The position numbers and the translations under genes are program-made. This document shows positions 1 to 8,946 of a stretch of 64,000 bases of DNA, piece after piece (the stretch's first letter is position 1; each line of letters starts with the position of its first letter). Origin of the DNA: Sphingobium_A sp965228065 (GTDB lineage Bacteria; Pseudomonadota; Alphaproteobacteria; Sphingomonadales; Sphingomonadaceae); assembly GCA_965228065.1 (NCBI GenBank), contig OZ245788.1, positions 1,984,001 through 2,048,000 on the forward strand. Direction: 5' to 3'. The notes below the pieces were generated by a model, which saw nothing but the letters and a program-made list of their open reading frames with translations, ran no database searches and had not been told where the DNA came from.

Positions 1-1
1 T

Positions 2-583
2 GGCGGCGGCGAGTTCGGGCCGGCCTGGCACCAGGCGGGACTGAAGACCAAACGCCAGATCATCTATGACGATTTCGCCGCGGTGGCGCGCGACATCTTC
101 GCGCGCAAGCTGTCGTCACCCGAGAGATTCGGCATTTATGGCGGATCGAATGGCGGTCTGCTGATGGGGGTCGAGTTCAACCAGCATCCGGAACTCTGGA
201 AGGCGGTCGCCATCCAGGTGCCGTTGCTCGACATGATCCGCTACGAGCAGATCGCGGCGGGCGCGTCCTGGGTCGACGAATATGGCAGTGTTTCGGTGCC
301 CGCCGAAAAGGCCTTTCTCGAAAAGATCTCGCCCTATGCGAATATCAAAAAGGGCGGCGCTTATCCCGAGCCCTATATCTGGACGACCACCAAGGACGAT
401 CGCGTCGGCCCACAGCATGCGCGCAAGTTCGCGGCGCGGCTGAAGGAATATGGTCTGCCCTATCTGTTCTACGAGGATACGGCCGGCGGCCATTCGGGCG
501 ACGCGGATATCGAACAGGGCGCCCGGCTCCAGGCGTTGCAGATGACCTATTTCGCGGAGAAGCTGATCGGCCCGGCGAAATAG
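2..583 (+). CDS. Prolyl oligopeptidase family serine peptidase (S9), C-terminal part
   Basis: The reading frame is open from the first base, so the gene begins upstream of the window and only the catalytic alpha/beta-hydrolase end is present. It opens with a GGGEFGPAWHQAG segment typical of S9A peptidases. The nucleophile serine lies in GGSNGG (about 40 residues after the GTG at 83), the acid in TKDDRVGP and the histidine in AGGHSGD, in the usual Ser-Asp-His order. Family members cut short peptides after proline or related residues. Whether the protein is exported cannot be judged because the N-terminus is missing. The stop TAG is followed by a perfect hairpin. Confidence 0.9.
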   Translation, partial: GGGEFGPAWHQAGLKTKRQIIYDDFAAVARDIFARKLSSPERFGIYGGSNGGLLMGVEFNQHPELWKAVAIQVPLLDMIRYEQIAAGASWVDEYGSVSVPAEKAFLEKISPYANIKKGGAYPEPYIWTTTKDDRVGPQHARKFAARLKEYGLPYLFYEDTAGGHSGDADIEQGARLQALQMTYFAEKLIGPAK

Positions 584-594
584 TTCGCTGAATT

Positions 595-630
595 TTCCTG
601 TCGCTCCAGCGAGAGCTGGAGCGACAGGAA
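595..630. terminator. Perfect 16-bp inverted repeat between convergent genes, likely bidirectional terminator
   Basis: Stem TTCCTGTCGCTCCAGC, loop gaga, then the exact reverse complement. It lies between the stops of the S9 peptidase (583) and the OmpA lipoprotein (638, minus strand), and the flanking AAAA/TTTT bases suit a two-way terminator. The core GCTCCAGC-GCTGGAGC is shared with the palindromes at 2937 and 2997, so it may also be a copy of an interspersed repeat. Confidence 0.7.
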
Positions 631-637
631 AGAGTGA

Positions 638-1309
638 TCAGTTACCGTTGGTGATCGGCACCAGCTTGATCTCGACGCGGCGATTGGCCTGACGGCCTTC
701 GAGCGTGTCGTTGCTGGCAATCGGCCGGCTGGCGGCGAAGCCCTGCGTGCCGATCCGCGCGGACTGGACGCCGCGCGTCGTCAGATAATCGGCCACGGCA
801 CGCGCGCGATTTTGCGAAAGCGGGACGTTGATCGTGTCGTTGCCCGTCGAATCGGTATGTCCGTACACATCGACAATGGTCTTGTTATATTCGCGCAGCG
901 TCGATGCGACCTGATCCAGCGTGCCGCGGAATTCGGGCTTCACCGTATAGCTGTTGGTGTCGAACGTGACGCCTGACGGCATGTTGAGGAGCAGCTCGTC
1001 GCCCTGGCGGATGACCTGGACGTCGGTGCCCGCGGTCTGCTGGCGAAGCTTGCGCTCCTGCTCGTCCATATAATAGCCGACACCAGCGCCGGCGAGTGCG
1101 CCGATGCCTGCGCCCATGATCTTCTCGGTACGATCGCGGCGCCCACCGACCACATCGCCGAGCAGGTAACCGCCCAGCGCGCCGCCGATTCCGCCGATCG
1201 CGGCCTTGGAGATGCGTCGTTCGCCGGTCTGCGGGTCGGTGGTGCAGGCGGCGGTGACGGTGACTGCGGCAAGTGCCGCCACGGTCGCCAATTTTGCGGA
1301 CAGTTTCAT
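638..1309 (-). CDS. OmpA-family lipoprotein with glycine-zipper region (YiaD-like)
   Basis: Outer-membrane lipoprotein of 223 residues that probably ties the outer membrane to peptidoglycan. The start at 1309 is chosen because AAGGGA lies just upstream and the product then begins with a lipoprotein signal (MKLSAKLATVAALAA) ending at Cys22; position -3 is Thr rather than Leu, slightly atypical. Residues about 40-85 hold glycine-zipper segments (IGGIGGALGGYLLG and GAGIGALAGAGVGYY). The C-terminal OmpA domain carries GHTDSTGND and LSQNRARAV, the peptidoglycan-binding signature. A longer open frame reaches 1417 but has no signal sequence. Confidence 0.9.
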   Translation of the reverse strand: MKLSAKLATVAALAAVTVTAACTTDPQTGERRISKAAIGGIGGALGGYLLGDVVGGRRDRTEKIMGAGIGALAGAGVGYYMDEQERKLRQQTAGTDVQVIRQGDELLLNMPSGVTFDTNSYTVKPEFRGTLDQVASTLREYNKTIVDVYGHTDSTGNDTINVPLSQNRARAVADYLTTRGVQSARIGTQGFAASRPIASNDTLEGRQANRRVEIKLVPITNGN

Positions 1310-1473
1310 GATGATCCCTTCCCTTGATAACCCCTGGAGCGCGGTTCGATGCCCCGTGCCGTGCGGCGATTTGTGAAGACAGAACCGCTCGGAAACGCCC
1401 TTGTTCCGGATGCGCACTGAATATCGGGTGACGACGATGTTGTGGGAATGAAAGATTCCCGCCTATAGAGGCG

Positions 1474-2793
1474 ATGCACATCATGCAGCCGCTTGCTCCC
1501 TTTCCCTGGTCCGACGTCCTGATCATCCTCGCGTTGGTCGCGCTCAATGGCGTTTTCGCCATGTCGGAGCTGGCGATCGTGTCCGCGCGCAAGCCCCGAT
1601 TGCAGGCGATGGAGAAGAAGGGGCGTGCCGGTGCACGCGCCGCGATCACTCTCGCATCGGACCCTGGAAAATTCCTGTCGACCGTGCAGATCGGCATCAC
1701 CCTGATCGGCATCATCGCCGGTGCCTATTCGGGTGCAAGCCTGGGATCGCCCACGGCGCAGCGCCTCGAATTGCTGGGAATCGAGAAGGAAACCGCCGAG
1801 ACTTTGGGCTATGCCATCGTCATCGCGCTGACCACCTATGCATCGCTGATCATCGGCGAACTCGTTCCCAAGCAATTCGCACTCAGAAAGCCTGAGCCGA
1901 TCGCGACGATCATGGCCGCGCCGATGCTGTGGCTGGCGCGGATCACGGCGCCGATCGTCTGGTTGCTCGACACCACCAGTGGGCTGGTTTTCCGCCTGCT
2001 GGGCATGAATCGCGAATCGGAGGATCACGTCACCGCCGAAGAACTTCATCTGATCGTCGCCGAAGCGAGCAAATCCGGCGTGATCGAGGAAAGCGAACGC
2101 GCGATCATTTCGGGCGTGGTGCGGCTGGCCGATCGCCCGGTCCGCGAAGTGATGACTCCGCGCACCGACGTGGACTGGATCGACGCCGACAGCGATGGTG
2201 ACGCCATCCGCGCGCGCCTGCTGGAGACGCCGCACACGCGGTTGCCGGTGGCCGAAGGATCGGTCGATCAGATCGTCGGCGTCGTACAGTCGCGCGACAT
2301 CGTAACCGCGATGATCCGCGGGGAAAAGCTCGACCTTCGCCAGTTGATGCGCAAGCCGCCCTTCCTGCCCGACCAGATCGACGCGATGAATGCGCTTGAG
2401 GCGCTGCGCCAGGCCGATGTGCCGATGGCATTGGTCCACGATGAATATGGCCATTTCGAAGGGCTGGTGACCCCGGCCGACCTGCTGATCGCGATTGCTG
2501 GCGAGTTCCGTTCGGACAGCGATATCGGCACCGATCCAGCGCTCGTCGAGCGCGAGGACGGATCCTATCTGGTCTCAGGCTCGATGCCTGCCGACCAGCT
2601 CGCCGAGAAGCTCTGCATCGATCTGCCCGAGGATCGCGATTATGCGACCGCGGCGGGCCTGGTTCTGGCGGTGCTCAGGCACCTGCCGAAGGTCGGCGAA
2701 TATTTCATCGAGCAGGGCTGGCGCTTCGAGATCGTCGATATGGACGGCCGCAAGATCGACAAGCTGCTCGTCAGCGAAGTGGATGATGCATAG
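1474..2793 (+). CDS. Hemolysin/CNNM-type membrane protein (DUF21, CBS pair, CorC/HlyC domain)
   Basis: Integral membrane protein of 439 residues in the HlyC/CorC (UPF0053) family, linked in other bacteria to Mg2+/Co2+ handling; the name hemolysin is historical. The N-terminal DUF21 domain has several hydrophobic segments (for example residues 13-35, 65-90, 105-130) with the family's QIGITLIGIIAGAYSG. A CBS pair follows (about 215-335, including REVMTPRTDVDWI), then a CorC/HlyC C-terminal domain (about 350-430). An alternative ATG three codons downstream (1483) is equally possible. It is divergent from the OmpA lipoprotein, with promoters presumably in 1310-1473. Confidence 0.9.
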   Translation: MHIMQPLAPFPWSDVLIILALVALNGVFAMSELAIVSARKPRLQAMEKKGRAGARAAITLASDPGKFLSTVQIGITLIGIIAGAYSGASLGSPTAQRLELLGIEKETAETLGYAIVIALTTYASLIIGELVPKQFALRKPEPIATIMAAPMLWLARITAPIVWLLDTTSGLVFRLLGMNRESEDHVTAEELHLIVAEASKSGVIEESERAIISGVVRLADRPVREVMTPRTDVDWIDADSDGDAIRARLLETPHTRLPVAEGSVDQIVGVVQSRDIVTAMIRGEKLDLRQLMRKPPFLPDQIDAMNALEALRQADVPMALVHDEYGHFEGLVTPADLLIAIAGEFRSDSDIGTDPALVEREDGSYLVSGSMPADQLAEKLCIDLPEDRDYATAAGLVLAVLRHLPKVGEYFIEQGWRFEIVDMDGRKIDKLLVSEVDDA

Positions 2794-2936
2794 GCCCCGC
2801 TGAAGCGCGATAGTGCAGGGGCGTAGTGGGTAAATTGACTGCGGCTGCAGCCACTTTGTGATGCTAAGCCGAGCCCCATACGCAAACCCTGCCGTCGCTG
2901 GAACTCCAAAAAAGGCGTTGCTCCGCCCTTCAATGT

Positions 2937-2961
2937 CGCTCCAGCGAAAGCTGGAGCCCAT
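2937..2961 (+). repeat. Interspersed palindrome, copy 1 (core GCTCCAGCGAAAGCTGGAGC)
   Basis: Exact 25-bp match, on the opposite strand, to 2997-3021. The core is itself a hairpin (8-bp stem, GAAA loop). The same stem with a gaga loop occurs in the hairpin at 595-630, so this is a small dispersed repeat family. Confidence 0.8.
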
Positions 2962-2996
2962 GCAGTGTTCGGGATATCGCGAAATGGACGGATCGT

Positions 2997-3021
2997 ATGG
3001 GCTCCAGCTTTCGCTGGAGCG
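2997..3021 (-). repeat. Interspersed palindrome, copy 2 (inverted)
   Basis: Reverse complement of 2937-2961 over 25 bp. The two copies are 35 bp apart. Confidence 0.8.
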
Positions 3022-3119
3022 GCGATCTAACGCCTAGATGACTGAGTTGGCATTTGCTGAGCCTGCTCGGTGCTCGCAAATCCGGGCGCCGGATGATCCA
3101 TCCGACGCCCCGATCTTGT

Positions 3120-4040
3120 TCAGTTCTCGCTGTCGAGCTTTCCGAACTTCGCCTCGAAGCTCTTGACGTCGCCCTTGGCGAGATAGCCGGCCTGCTCGAT
3201 CCACTTGTCGCGGACGATGCGGCCCTTGAAGGTGCCGAGTTCGGGGTCGACCCGCGCGACGTCGGCGTCCGTCCATCCGGCGATCTGGTCGAAACGGGTG
3301 ATGCCCAGGCCGGTCAGCAACGTGACCAGCTTGGGGCCGACGCCCTTGAGCTGGAGCAGATTGTCGGGTGCGGTTGGCGCTGCCGGTTTCGGCTTGGCCG
3401 CGGCCGCCGGCTTCTTGGCGGGTGCTGCCTTGGCAGGTGTTGCCTTGGCGGCGGGCGCCTTTGCCGCTGGTGCTTTCTCGACAGGGGCCTTGGCGATTGG
3501 GGCCTTGGCGACGGGGGCTGCCGCCTTTTTCGGCGCGGCCTTTGGTGCAGGCACCTCGGCAGCGGCCTTCGCCGGCGCCTTGGCGGCGGTCTTCGGCGCT
3601 GCGGGTGCCTTCGCTGGCGCTTTGGCCGGTGCCTTGGCCGGCGCCTTTGCCGCAGGCGTTGCGGTTTTCTTCACGACGGCGGGCTTCTGTTCGACCGGTG
3701 CCTTGGCGACGGGCTCCACGGTTTCCTTCACGGCCGGCTTTGGCGCTGCGGCTTTCGCCACGGGCGCCGGCGCTGCGACGGGTGCTGGCGTCGGGGCAGG
3801 AGCAGGCTCGGGCGCAGGCGCGACCTTGGCCGGTGGAACATCCTGAACCAGGCCAACGGGCGCCACGGTTGAAGCGGCGAGGGTCGGGCCGGGCTCGGCT
3901 TCCGTGAGCGCGGCCTTTTCGGCGGGCGCCGGTGCGGCAGGCCGGGCCGGCTCGCTTCCGGTCCTTCGTCCGAGCAGCCAGATCAACAGTCCGATCGCGA
4001 CCACGGCGAGAACGATCAGCAAGACGATGTTGAGATCCAT
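3120..4040 (-). CDS. Membrane-anchored Ala/Pro/Lys-rich protein with C-terminal helix-hairpin-helix domain
   Basis: 306 residues counted from the ATG at 4040, chosen because GGGAG lies at ribosome-binding distance and the product then opens with one transmembrane helix (residues 4-23, IVLLIVLAVVAIGLLIWLLG). A low-complexity arm follows, about 200 residues rich in KAPA/KAPV repeats, positively charged and probably extended. The C-terminal 65 residues form a helix-hairpin-helix-like domain (LLQLKGVGPKLVTLLTGLGI) of the kind that binds DNA or mediates protein contacts. Similar proteins occur in sphingomonads without assigned function. The arm resembles histone-H1-like tails, so binding to nucleic acid is possible but is inference. 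Confidence 0.75.
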   Translation of the reverse strand: MDLNIVLLIVLAVVAIGLLIWLLGRRTGSEPARPAAPAPAEKAALTEAEPGPTLAASTVAPVGLVQDVPPAKVAPAPEPAPAPTPAPVAAPAPVAKAAAPKPAVKETVEPVAKAPVEQKPAVVKKTATPAAKAPAKAPAKAPAKAPAAPKTAAKAPAKAAAEVPAPKAAPKKAAAPVAKAPIAKAPVEKAPAAKAPAAKATPAKAAPAKKPAAAAKPKPAAPTAPDNLLQLKGVGPKLVTLLTGLGITRFDQIAGWTDADVARVDPELGTFKGRIVRDKWIEQAGYLAKGDVKSFEAKFGKLDSEN

Positions 4041-4225
4041 TGCGATGACTCCCTTTCGGCGAGCCATGCCCCGCCATCAGTTGCGAACCTATCAACTCGT
4101 TCGAGACTGTCCAACCCCGTGTAGACGGTTCGGTGCATGCCGGGCGTTCGGCCGGTGTCCGATCCGGGCGGATCGGCGCACCTCAGCATCGCGCGATTTT
4201 GGTGAGAGACGGTGGTGCATCCCCC

Positions 4226-5500
4226 TTACCGCTCGCGTTCGGCCTCGCGCCAGCCAATGTCGCGCCTGCAAAAACCGGTTGGAAAATCGATCGCGTCGAC
4301 GGCAGCATAGGCGATCTGCCGTGCCTCGGTGACGCTCCGGGCCGCTGCGGTGACATTGAGTACCCGGCCGCCATTGGCGACGATCTCTCCGCCCTGCCCA
4401 GCGGTTCCGGCATGGAATATCTTGGCGCCGCCCGCTTCCGATTCGGCAATGCCACGGATGATCCCGCCCTTTTCGGGTGTCCCGGGATACCCGTTCGCCG
4501 CCATCACCACGGTCAGTGCATAGCCGTCGGTCATTGCGGGCGTGGTGCGGCCCGCCAATGCGCCGGTCGCGGTTGCGAACAGCAGCTCGAGCAGATCGTC
4601 CTCCAGCCGCATCATCAGCACCTGGCATTCGGGATCGCCGAAGCGTGCATTATATTCGATCAGCTTGGGCCCCTCGGCAGTCAGCATCAGCCCGGCATAG
4701 AGCACGCCGACATAGGGCATGCCCTCTGCAGCCAGCGCCTCGGCGGTCGGCCTGACGATCTCGTCCATCGCGCGGGATTCGAGTTCGGCCGTCAGGACCT
4801 TTGCGGGGCTGTAGGCGCCCATGCCGCCCGTATTGGGGCCGATATCGCCGTCGCCAACACGCTTGTGGTCCTGCGCGGAGCCGAAGGGGATGACAGTGGT
4901 GCCGTCGCACAGCGCGAAGAAGCTGGCTTCCTCGCCGGTCATATATTCCTCAATCACCACTTCCGCGCCCGCCGCGCCGAAACTGCCGCCGAACATGTCG
5001 GTGATCGCGGCTTCGGCCTCGTCGCGGGTTTCGGCGATGACCACGCCCTTGCCTGCGGCAAGCCCGTCGGCCTTGATCACCACCGGCAGTCCGAAACCAT
5101 CGAGCGCGGCGATGGCATCGGCCGCGCTTGTTGTCCGTGCATAGCCGGCGGTTGGAATGTTCGCGCGGGTGCACAGATCCTTGGTGAATCCCTTCGAGCC
5201 CTCAAGTTGCGCGGCGGCCTTGCCCGGGCCGAACACGGCGATGCCCGCGTCGCGCAGGCTGTCCGCCAGCCCGTCGACCAGCGGCGCTTCCGGCCCAACC
5301 ACGACCAGCCCGATGCTGTTGGCGGCGCAGAAATCCGCCACCGCATTGTGATCGGCGGCATTGAGCGTTACCAGCGTGGCATGTTCGGCAATCCCCGGAT
5401 TGCCGGGCGTGGCGAACAAGTGCGTGAGCGTGGGCGATTGTGCCAGCTTCCAGGCGAGCGCATGTTCGCGGCCACCCGAGCCAAGCAACAGGACATTCAT
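4226..5500 (-). CDS. purD: Phosphoribosylamine-glycine ligase (GAR synthetase)
   Basis: Second step of de novo purine synthesis: joins glycine to 5-phosphoribosylamine using ATP. The product has 424 residues, normal for PurD. It opens with MNVLLLGSGGREHALAWKL and has GPEAPLVDGLADSL, the ATP-grasp stretch VVIKADGLAAGKGVVI, the hallmark QDHKRVGDGDIGPNTGGMGA, and YNARFGDPECQ near the end. The start codon at 5500 lies in the same CATG as the xseA start on the other strand, so each gene's upstream signals lie within the other's coding sequence. A ribosome-binding GGGGA occurs inside xseA codons. Confidence 0.97.
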   Translation of the reverse strand: MNVLLLGSGGREHALAWKLAQSPTLTHLFATPGNPGIAEHATLVTLNAADHNAVADFCAANSIGLVVVGPEAPLVDGLADSLRDAGIAVFGPGKAAAQLEGSKGFTKDLCTRANIPTAGYARTTSAADAIAALDGFGLPVVIKADGLAAGKGVVIAETRDEAEAAITDMFGGSFGAAGAEVVIEEYMTGEEASFFALCDGTTVIPFGSAQDHKRVGDGDIGPNTGGMGAYSPAKVLTAELESRAMDEIVRPTAEALAAEGMPYVGVLYAGLMLTAEGPKLIEYNARFGDPECQVLMMRLEDDLLELLFATATGALAGRTTPAMTDGYALTVVMAANGYPGTPEKGGIIRGIAESEAGGAKIFHAGTAGQGGEIVANGGRVLNVTAAARSVTEARQIAYAAVDAIDFPTGFCRRDIGWREAERER

Positions 5501-6872
5501 GAGCGACTTTCCCCTAGACGATTCCAACCGGCTGTTAGCCGAGGCGGTGCCGGGGGACAACGCGCCTGCGCTATCGGTTTCCGAGCTGTCGGGCGCACTC
5601 AAGCGCATGGTGGAGGACAGCTTCTCGCATGTCCGTCTGCGCGGGGAGATTTCGGGCTACAAGCGCGCCGCCTCGGGCCATGTCTATCTGACGCTCAAGG
5701 ACGATCGCGCCGTCATCGACGCGGTGATCTGGAAGGGGCCGGCGGCGCAGATCCCGTTCCGGCCCGAGGACGGGATCGAAGTGATCGCGACCGGCCGGCT
5801 CACCACCTATCCTGGGCGTTCGAAATATCAGATCGTGATCGACCGGCTGGAACTGGCGGGCGAAGGCGCGCTGATGATGCTTCTCGAGAAGCTCAAGGCG
5901 AAGCTCGGCGCCGAAGGGCTGTTCGATCCCGCCCGGAAAGTGCCGCTCCCCTATCTGCCGCGCGTCATCGGTGTGGTCACCTCGCCCACCGGCGCGGTCA
6001 TCCGCGATATTCTTCACCGACTGGAGGATCGCTGCCCGACGCGCGTGATCGTCTGGCCGGTGCTGGTTCAAGGGCAGGGGGCTGCCGAACAGGTTGCGGC
6101 AGCCGTGCAGGGGTTCAGCGCAATCGAACCCGGCGGCCCTGTGCCGCGGCCCGACCTGGTCATCGTCGCGCGCGGCGGCGGCTCGATCGAAGATCTCTGG
6201 GCCTTCAACGAAGAGGTCGTGATCCGCGCGGTCGCGCAATGCACCATTCCGATCATTTCGGCGGTCGGCCATGAGACCGACACCACATTGTGCGACTATG
6301 CCGCAGATATTCGTGCGCCCACGCCAACAGCGGCCGCCGAGATCGCGGTGCCGGTGCGCGCCGACCTGATGGCGCATCTGCGCGAGCAGGGGCTGCGGAT
6401 GCAGCGTTGCGCCAATCGCTATCGCGAGCGCGGTGGAGAGCGACTTCAGGCGCTTGTCCGCTTGCTGCCCAAACCCGCCCAGCTTCTCGATCCGCAGCGC
6501 CAGCGGGTCGACGACAATGCCGAGCGGTTACGCCGTGGGCTTGGTCGCCGGCTTGCCGATGCGCGGGGCGAGCTTGCGCGCGCGGGCGGTGCATTGCGGC
6601 CGGCCGTGCTTGCGCAACGACTGTCGCGAGATCGCGACCGGCTGGAGCGGACGTGGCGGCTGGCGACGTCGCTCAATCCCAGCAATCTGCTTCAGCGCGG
6701 CTATGCGATGGTGGAACAGCGCGGTGGCGAGGTGGTGACCAGTGCCGCCGATGCGCGCGCTGCTGGAGCCCTCACGCTGCGCTTCGCCGATGGCGCGGTC
6801 GACGCGCGGGTTGAGCGACCGGGCGGCAAGCCCTATGTTAAACCTGAATCGCAGCAACCAGAATTGTTCTAG
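5499..6872 (+). CDS. xseA: Exodeoxyribonuclease VII large subunit
   Basis: Catalytic subunit of ExoVII, which degrades single-stranded DNA to oligonucleotides together with the small XseB subunit (not in this window). The 457-residue product has an N-terminal OB fold (residues about 20-115, with SHVRLRGEISGYKRAASGHVY) and a catalytic domain containing GVVTSPTGAVIRDI, IVARGGGSIEDLWAFN and SAVGHETDTTLCDYAAD, all characteristic. The start ATG at 5499 has AGGA five bases upstream. The frame stays open back to 5361, but that stretch is antisense purD. DUF2093 and an M23 peptidase follow on the same strand. Confidence 0.96.
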   Translation: MSDFPLDDSNRLLAEAVPGDNAPALSVSELSGALKRMVEDSFSHVRLRGEISGYKRAASGHVYLTLKDDRAVIDAVIWKGPAAQIPFRPEDGIEVIATGRLTTYPGRSKYQIVIDRLELAGEGALMMLLEKLKAKLGAEGLFDPARKVPLPYLPRVIGVVTSPTGAVIRDILHRLEDRCPTRVIVWPVLVQGQGAAEQVAAAVQGFSAIEPGGPVPRPDLVIVARGGGSIEDLWAFNEEVVIRAVAQCTIPIISAVGHETDTTLCDYAADIRAPTPTAAAEIAVPVRADLMAHLREQGLRMQRCANRYRERGGERLQALVRLLPKPAQLLDPQRQRVDDNAERLRRGLGRRLADARGELARAGGALRPAVLAQRLSRDRDRLERTWRLATSLNPSNLLQRGYAMVEQRGGEVVTSAADARAAGALTLRFADGAVDARVERPGGKPYVKPESQQPELF

Positions 6873-6952
6873 CCTATTGTTTTACCGCGATTTCCGGGTT
6901 GTCAGATTGAGTTTTTCTGACTGGAAACCGCTTCAGGAGCCAGATTATCCCG

Positions 6953-7153
6953 ATGCTGATGTCGCATGCAGGACGCGCCGCAAAGATCCACTATATGGCG
7001 AATGCCTTCCGCGTGCTCGTGCCGGGCGATCATGTCGTCTGTGCCGTGAGCGGAGAGCGCATACCGCTGGATGTGCTGCGCTATTGGAGCGTGGCGCGAC
7101 AGGAACCCTATGCCAGCGCAGAGATTGCGGTCCGTGCCGAGCTGAACGGATGA
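6953..7153 (+). CDS. DUF2093 domain-containing protein
   Basis: Small protein of 66 residues of unknown function. The segment HYMANAFRVLVPGDHVVCAVSGERIPL..LRYWSVARQEPYAS matches the alphaproteobacterial DUF2093 family, commonly encoded just after xseA. CAGGAG lies upstream of the ATG. Its TGA overlaps the ATG of the M23 peptidase by 4 bp (ATGA), so the two are probably translationally coupled. Confidence 0.85.
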   Translation: MLMSHAGRAAKIHYMANAFRVLVPGDHVVCAVSGERIPLDVLRYWSVARQEPYASAEIAVRAELNG

Positions 7154-8103
7154 TGCATCGTCCCGGGCGGGTGGCGGCCGGATTGGCCGGCATCGTCCTG
7201 GTCATCTGCTGTCCGCTCTCGTTGCCGGCGACGGCATCCGCACCATCGCCCCCGGCATCCGCACGGGTGCCCGCATCGTCGCCTGCCCCGATTCAGAACC
7301 GTGCCATTGCACCACCTCAACGCAGCGCTTTCCGTCTCGAAGGCGCCTTGAGCCAGGGCGGAATCATTGTCGGATCGGCACCATCGGGAACGGTGGCACT
7401 TCTGCTCGACGGTCGTCCGGTCGACCTTGCCGCCGATGGCCGTTTTCTGATCGGGTTCGGTCGCGATGCCGGATCGACCGCCCGGCTGGTCGCACGGCTG
7501 CAGGATGGCCGCGAAATCAGCGAAGACCTGACGATCGCGCCGCGCGCCTGGCGGATCGAAAACCTCAATACGATCGCACGTTTCTCCCGGCCGACCGCGG
7601 AGTTCGAGCGCCTGCGCGCGCCCGAACTGGCCGCGATCGAAGTGGCGCGCGCGATCGCGTCCGACAGCCAGGGGTGGCGACAGCGCTTCCAATGGCCCGT
7701 CACCGGCAGAATCAGTGGCCTGTTCGGGGCGCAACGCGTCTATCGTGGTGAGCCGGGTGCTTATCATTCGGGCGTCGATGTCGCCAAACCGGCGGGAACG
7801 ACGCTGCTGGCGCCCGCCGACGGCGTCGTCGTGCTGGCGGCGGATCATCCCTTCACGCTGGAGGGCAATTTGCTGATGATCGACCATGGCATGGGGCTCA
7901 ACAGCGCCTTTCTTCATCTGTCGCGCATCGACGTGAAGCTTGGCGAGCATGTACGTCGTGGCCAGCCATTGGGCGCGATCGGTGCGACCGGACGCGCGAC
8001 CGGCCCTCACATGCACTGGAGCATGAAATGGAAGGATCAGCGGATCGATCCACTGTTGCTTGCAGGCCCGATGTCGACGGCGGCGAGCGCCGTTTCGAAC
8101 TGA
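7150..8103 (+). CDS. M23 family metallopeptidase (LytM-type), secreted
   Basis: Probable periplasmic peptidoglycan endopeptidase or amidase activator, 317 residues. The ATG at 7150 overlaps the upstream stop. The product opens with a signal-peptide-like stretch (about residues 8-28), followed by a Pro/Ala/Ser linker. The C-terminal LytM domain has the zinc motifs H-x3-D in YHSGVDVAKP and HxH in GPHMHW, with AFLHLSRIDV between them, so all metal ligands are present and the enzyme should be active. A second ATG directly follows the first and could also serve. The middle region (residues about 55-185) looks like a beta-rich accessory domain I cannot name. Confidence 0.9.
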   Translation: MMHRPGRVAAGLAGIVLVICCPLSLPATASAPSPPASARVPASSPAPIQNRAIAPPQRSAFRLEGALSQGGIIVGSAPSGTVALLLDGRPVDLAADGRFLIGFGRDAGSTARLVARLQDGREISEDLTIAPRAWRIENLNTIARFSRPTAEFERLRAPELAAIEVARAIASDSQGWRQRFQWPVTGRISGLFGAQRVYRGEPGAYHSGVDVAKPAGTTLLAPADGVVVLAADHPFTLEGNLLMIDHGMGLNSAFLHLSRIDVKLGEHVRRGQPLGAIGATGRATGPHMHWSMKWKDQRIDPLLLAGPMSTAASAVSN

Positions 8104-8153
8104 ATTGGCCTTGTGAGCTGATCTGAATACGCGTCAGCCGCGATCGGCGGCTC

Positions 8154-8681
8154 TCATTGTACGCGCTTCACGCGGACGACGCGTCCCTTGTTGACGGATG
8201 CCCGGTAGCTGCCGAGCGTTCCCGATTGAATGTGGATCGGCTCGCCGACCTTCGCATCGAAGCCGAGCTGCGCTTCGGTGGTCTGCCAGACCGTGCCATC
8301 CTTGAGTCTTAGCAGCCATTTGCCATGGCCTATGTCGCGAACGCTCGCGATATGATCGGTGATCTCGCTGACTTCCGGTTCGTCGTCGCCGCCGCCGAAT
8401 AATTTGATGCGCGGTATCGAAAAACCGAACACCGAACGCTTGGCCTGACGAACCCCTTCGCGATCGAGCACGACGATCTGACGCTGCTCGCGTGCACCGG
8501 CGATTGCCGCTGTCGCGCGATCCAGACAGGCGAGGCGTGCGCCGGAATCCGTAACGTTGCGGCATGCGATCAGGTCGTCGATCACCTTGCCCGGATCATT
8601 GGCGCGGCTCTGCGCCTGCGCGGTCTCTGGGACCGTCAGAGAAGTCGCGCACAATAGGACAAGCAATGAAAAGCGATGCAT
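8154..8681 (-). CDS. Secreted hypothetical protein
   Basis: 175 residues from the ATG at 8681, chosen because GGGAGGA sits eight bases upstream and the product then starts with a clear signal peptide (MHRFSLLVLLCATSL, cleavage near AQAQS). The mature part has two Cys (ACRNV and LACLDRA) that could form a disulfide, then a basic C-terminal half ending SYRASVNKGRVVRVKRVQ with no metal or catalytic signature. The beta-rich C-terminus suggests an SH3-like or OB-like fold. Similar single-gene proteins occur in sphingomonads without known role. Confidence 0.7.
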   Translation of the reverse strand: MHRFSLLVLLCATSLTVPETAQAQSRANDPGKVIDDLIACRNVTDSGARLACLDRATAAIAGAREQRQIVVLDREGVRQAKRSVFGFSIPRIKLFGGGDDEPEVSEITDHIASVRDIGHGKWLLRLKDGTVWQTTEAQLGFDAKVGEPIHIQSGTLGSYRASVNKGRVVRVKRVQ

Positions 8682-8773
8682 GCAGGCACTTCCTCCCACA
8701 CTCAACCTATTCGAGGTTTCCGATCGATGGCAAGCGGTCGGTTCGATGGTCGATTATAGTATATGACGGTGTG

Positions 8774-8786
8774 GTGATTTTATCAC
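8774..8786. promoter_or_regulatory. Small inverted repeat GTGAT-TTT-ATCAC upstream of the TonB receptor
   Basis: A 5-bp perfect inverted repeat in an AT-rich patch about 160 bp before the receptor start and 93 bp upstream of the secreted protein's start on the other strand. It could be an operator for either gene, but it is short enough to occur by chance. Confidence 0.25.
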
Positions 8787-8946
8787 AACGATGCCGGAAT
8801 CTCACAGAATAGTAGATTGCGTTTGCCGCAGGCATGGGGAGCTAGATAAGTATGATCGCATTCTACGTGCTTTCTTGAAGGAAAAGAGAAAGCGCCGGAT
8901 GTGCACGACGCCGGGTGAAATCGGCGTCATTAAGGGGTGCTTCAAC

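Larger units (their letters stand above)
2794..3119. other. Gene-free 326-bp region with two inverted palindromic repeats
   Basis: No credible gene lies between the CBS protein and the helix-hairpin-helix protein, which are convergent. The region holds two copies of a 25-bp palindromic element in opposite orientation (2937-2961 and 2997-3021). Together they could fold into one long stem or two short hairpins and probably end transcription from both sides. I see nothing else in it. Confidence 0.6.

Noticed and set aside
4133..6274. Long plus-strand open frame (713 codons) across purD
   Set aside because: It covers purD antisense and the early part of xseA in the wrong frame. It has no recognisable domain.
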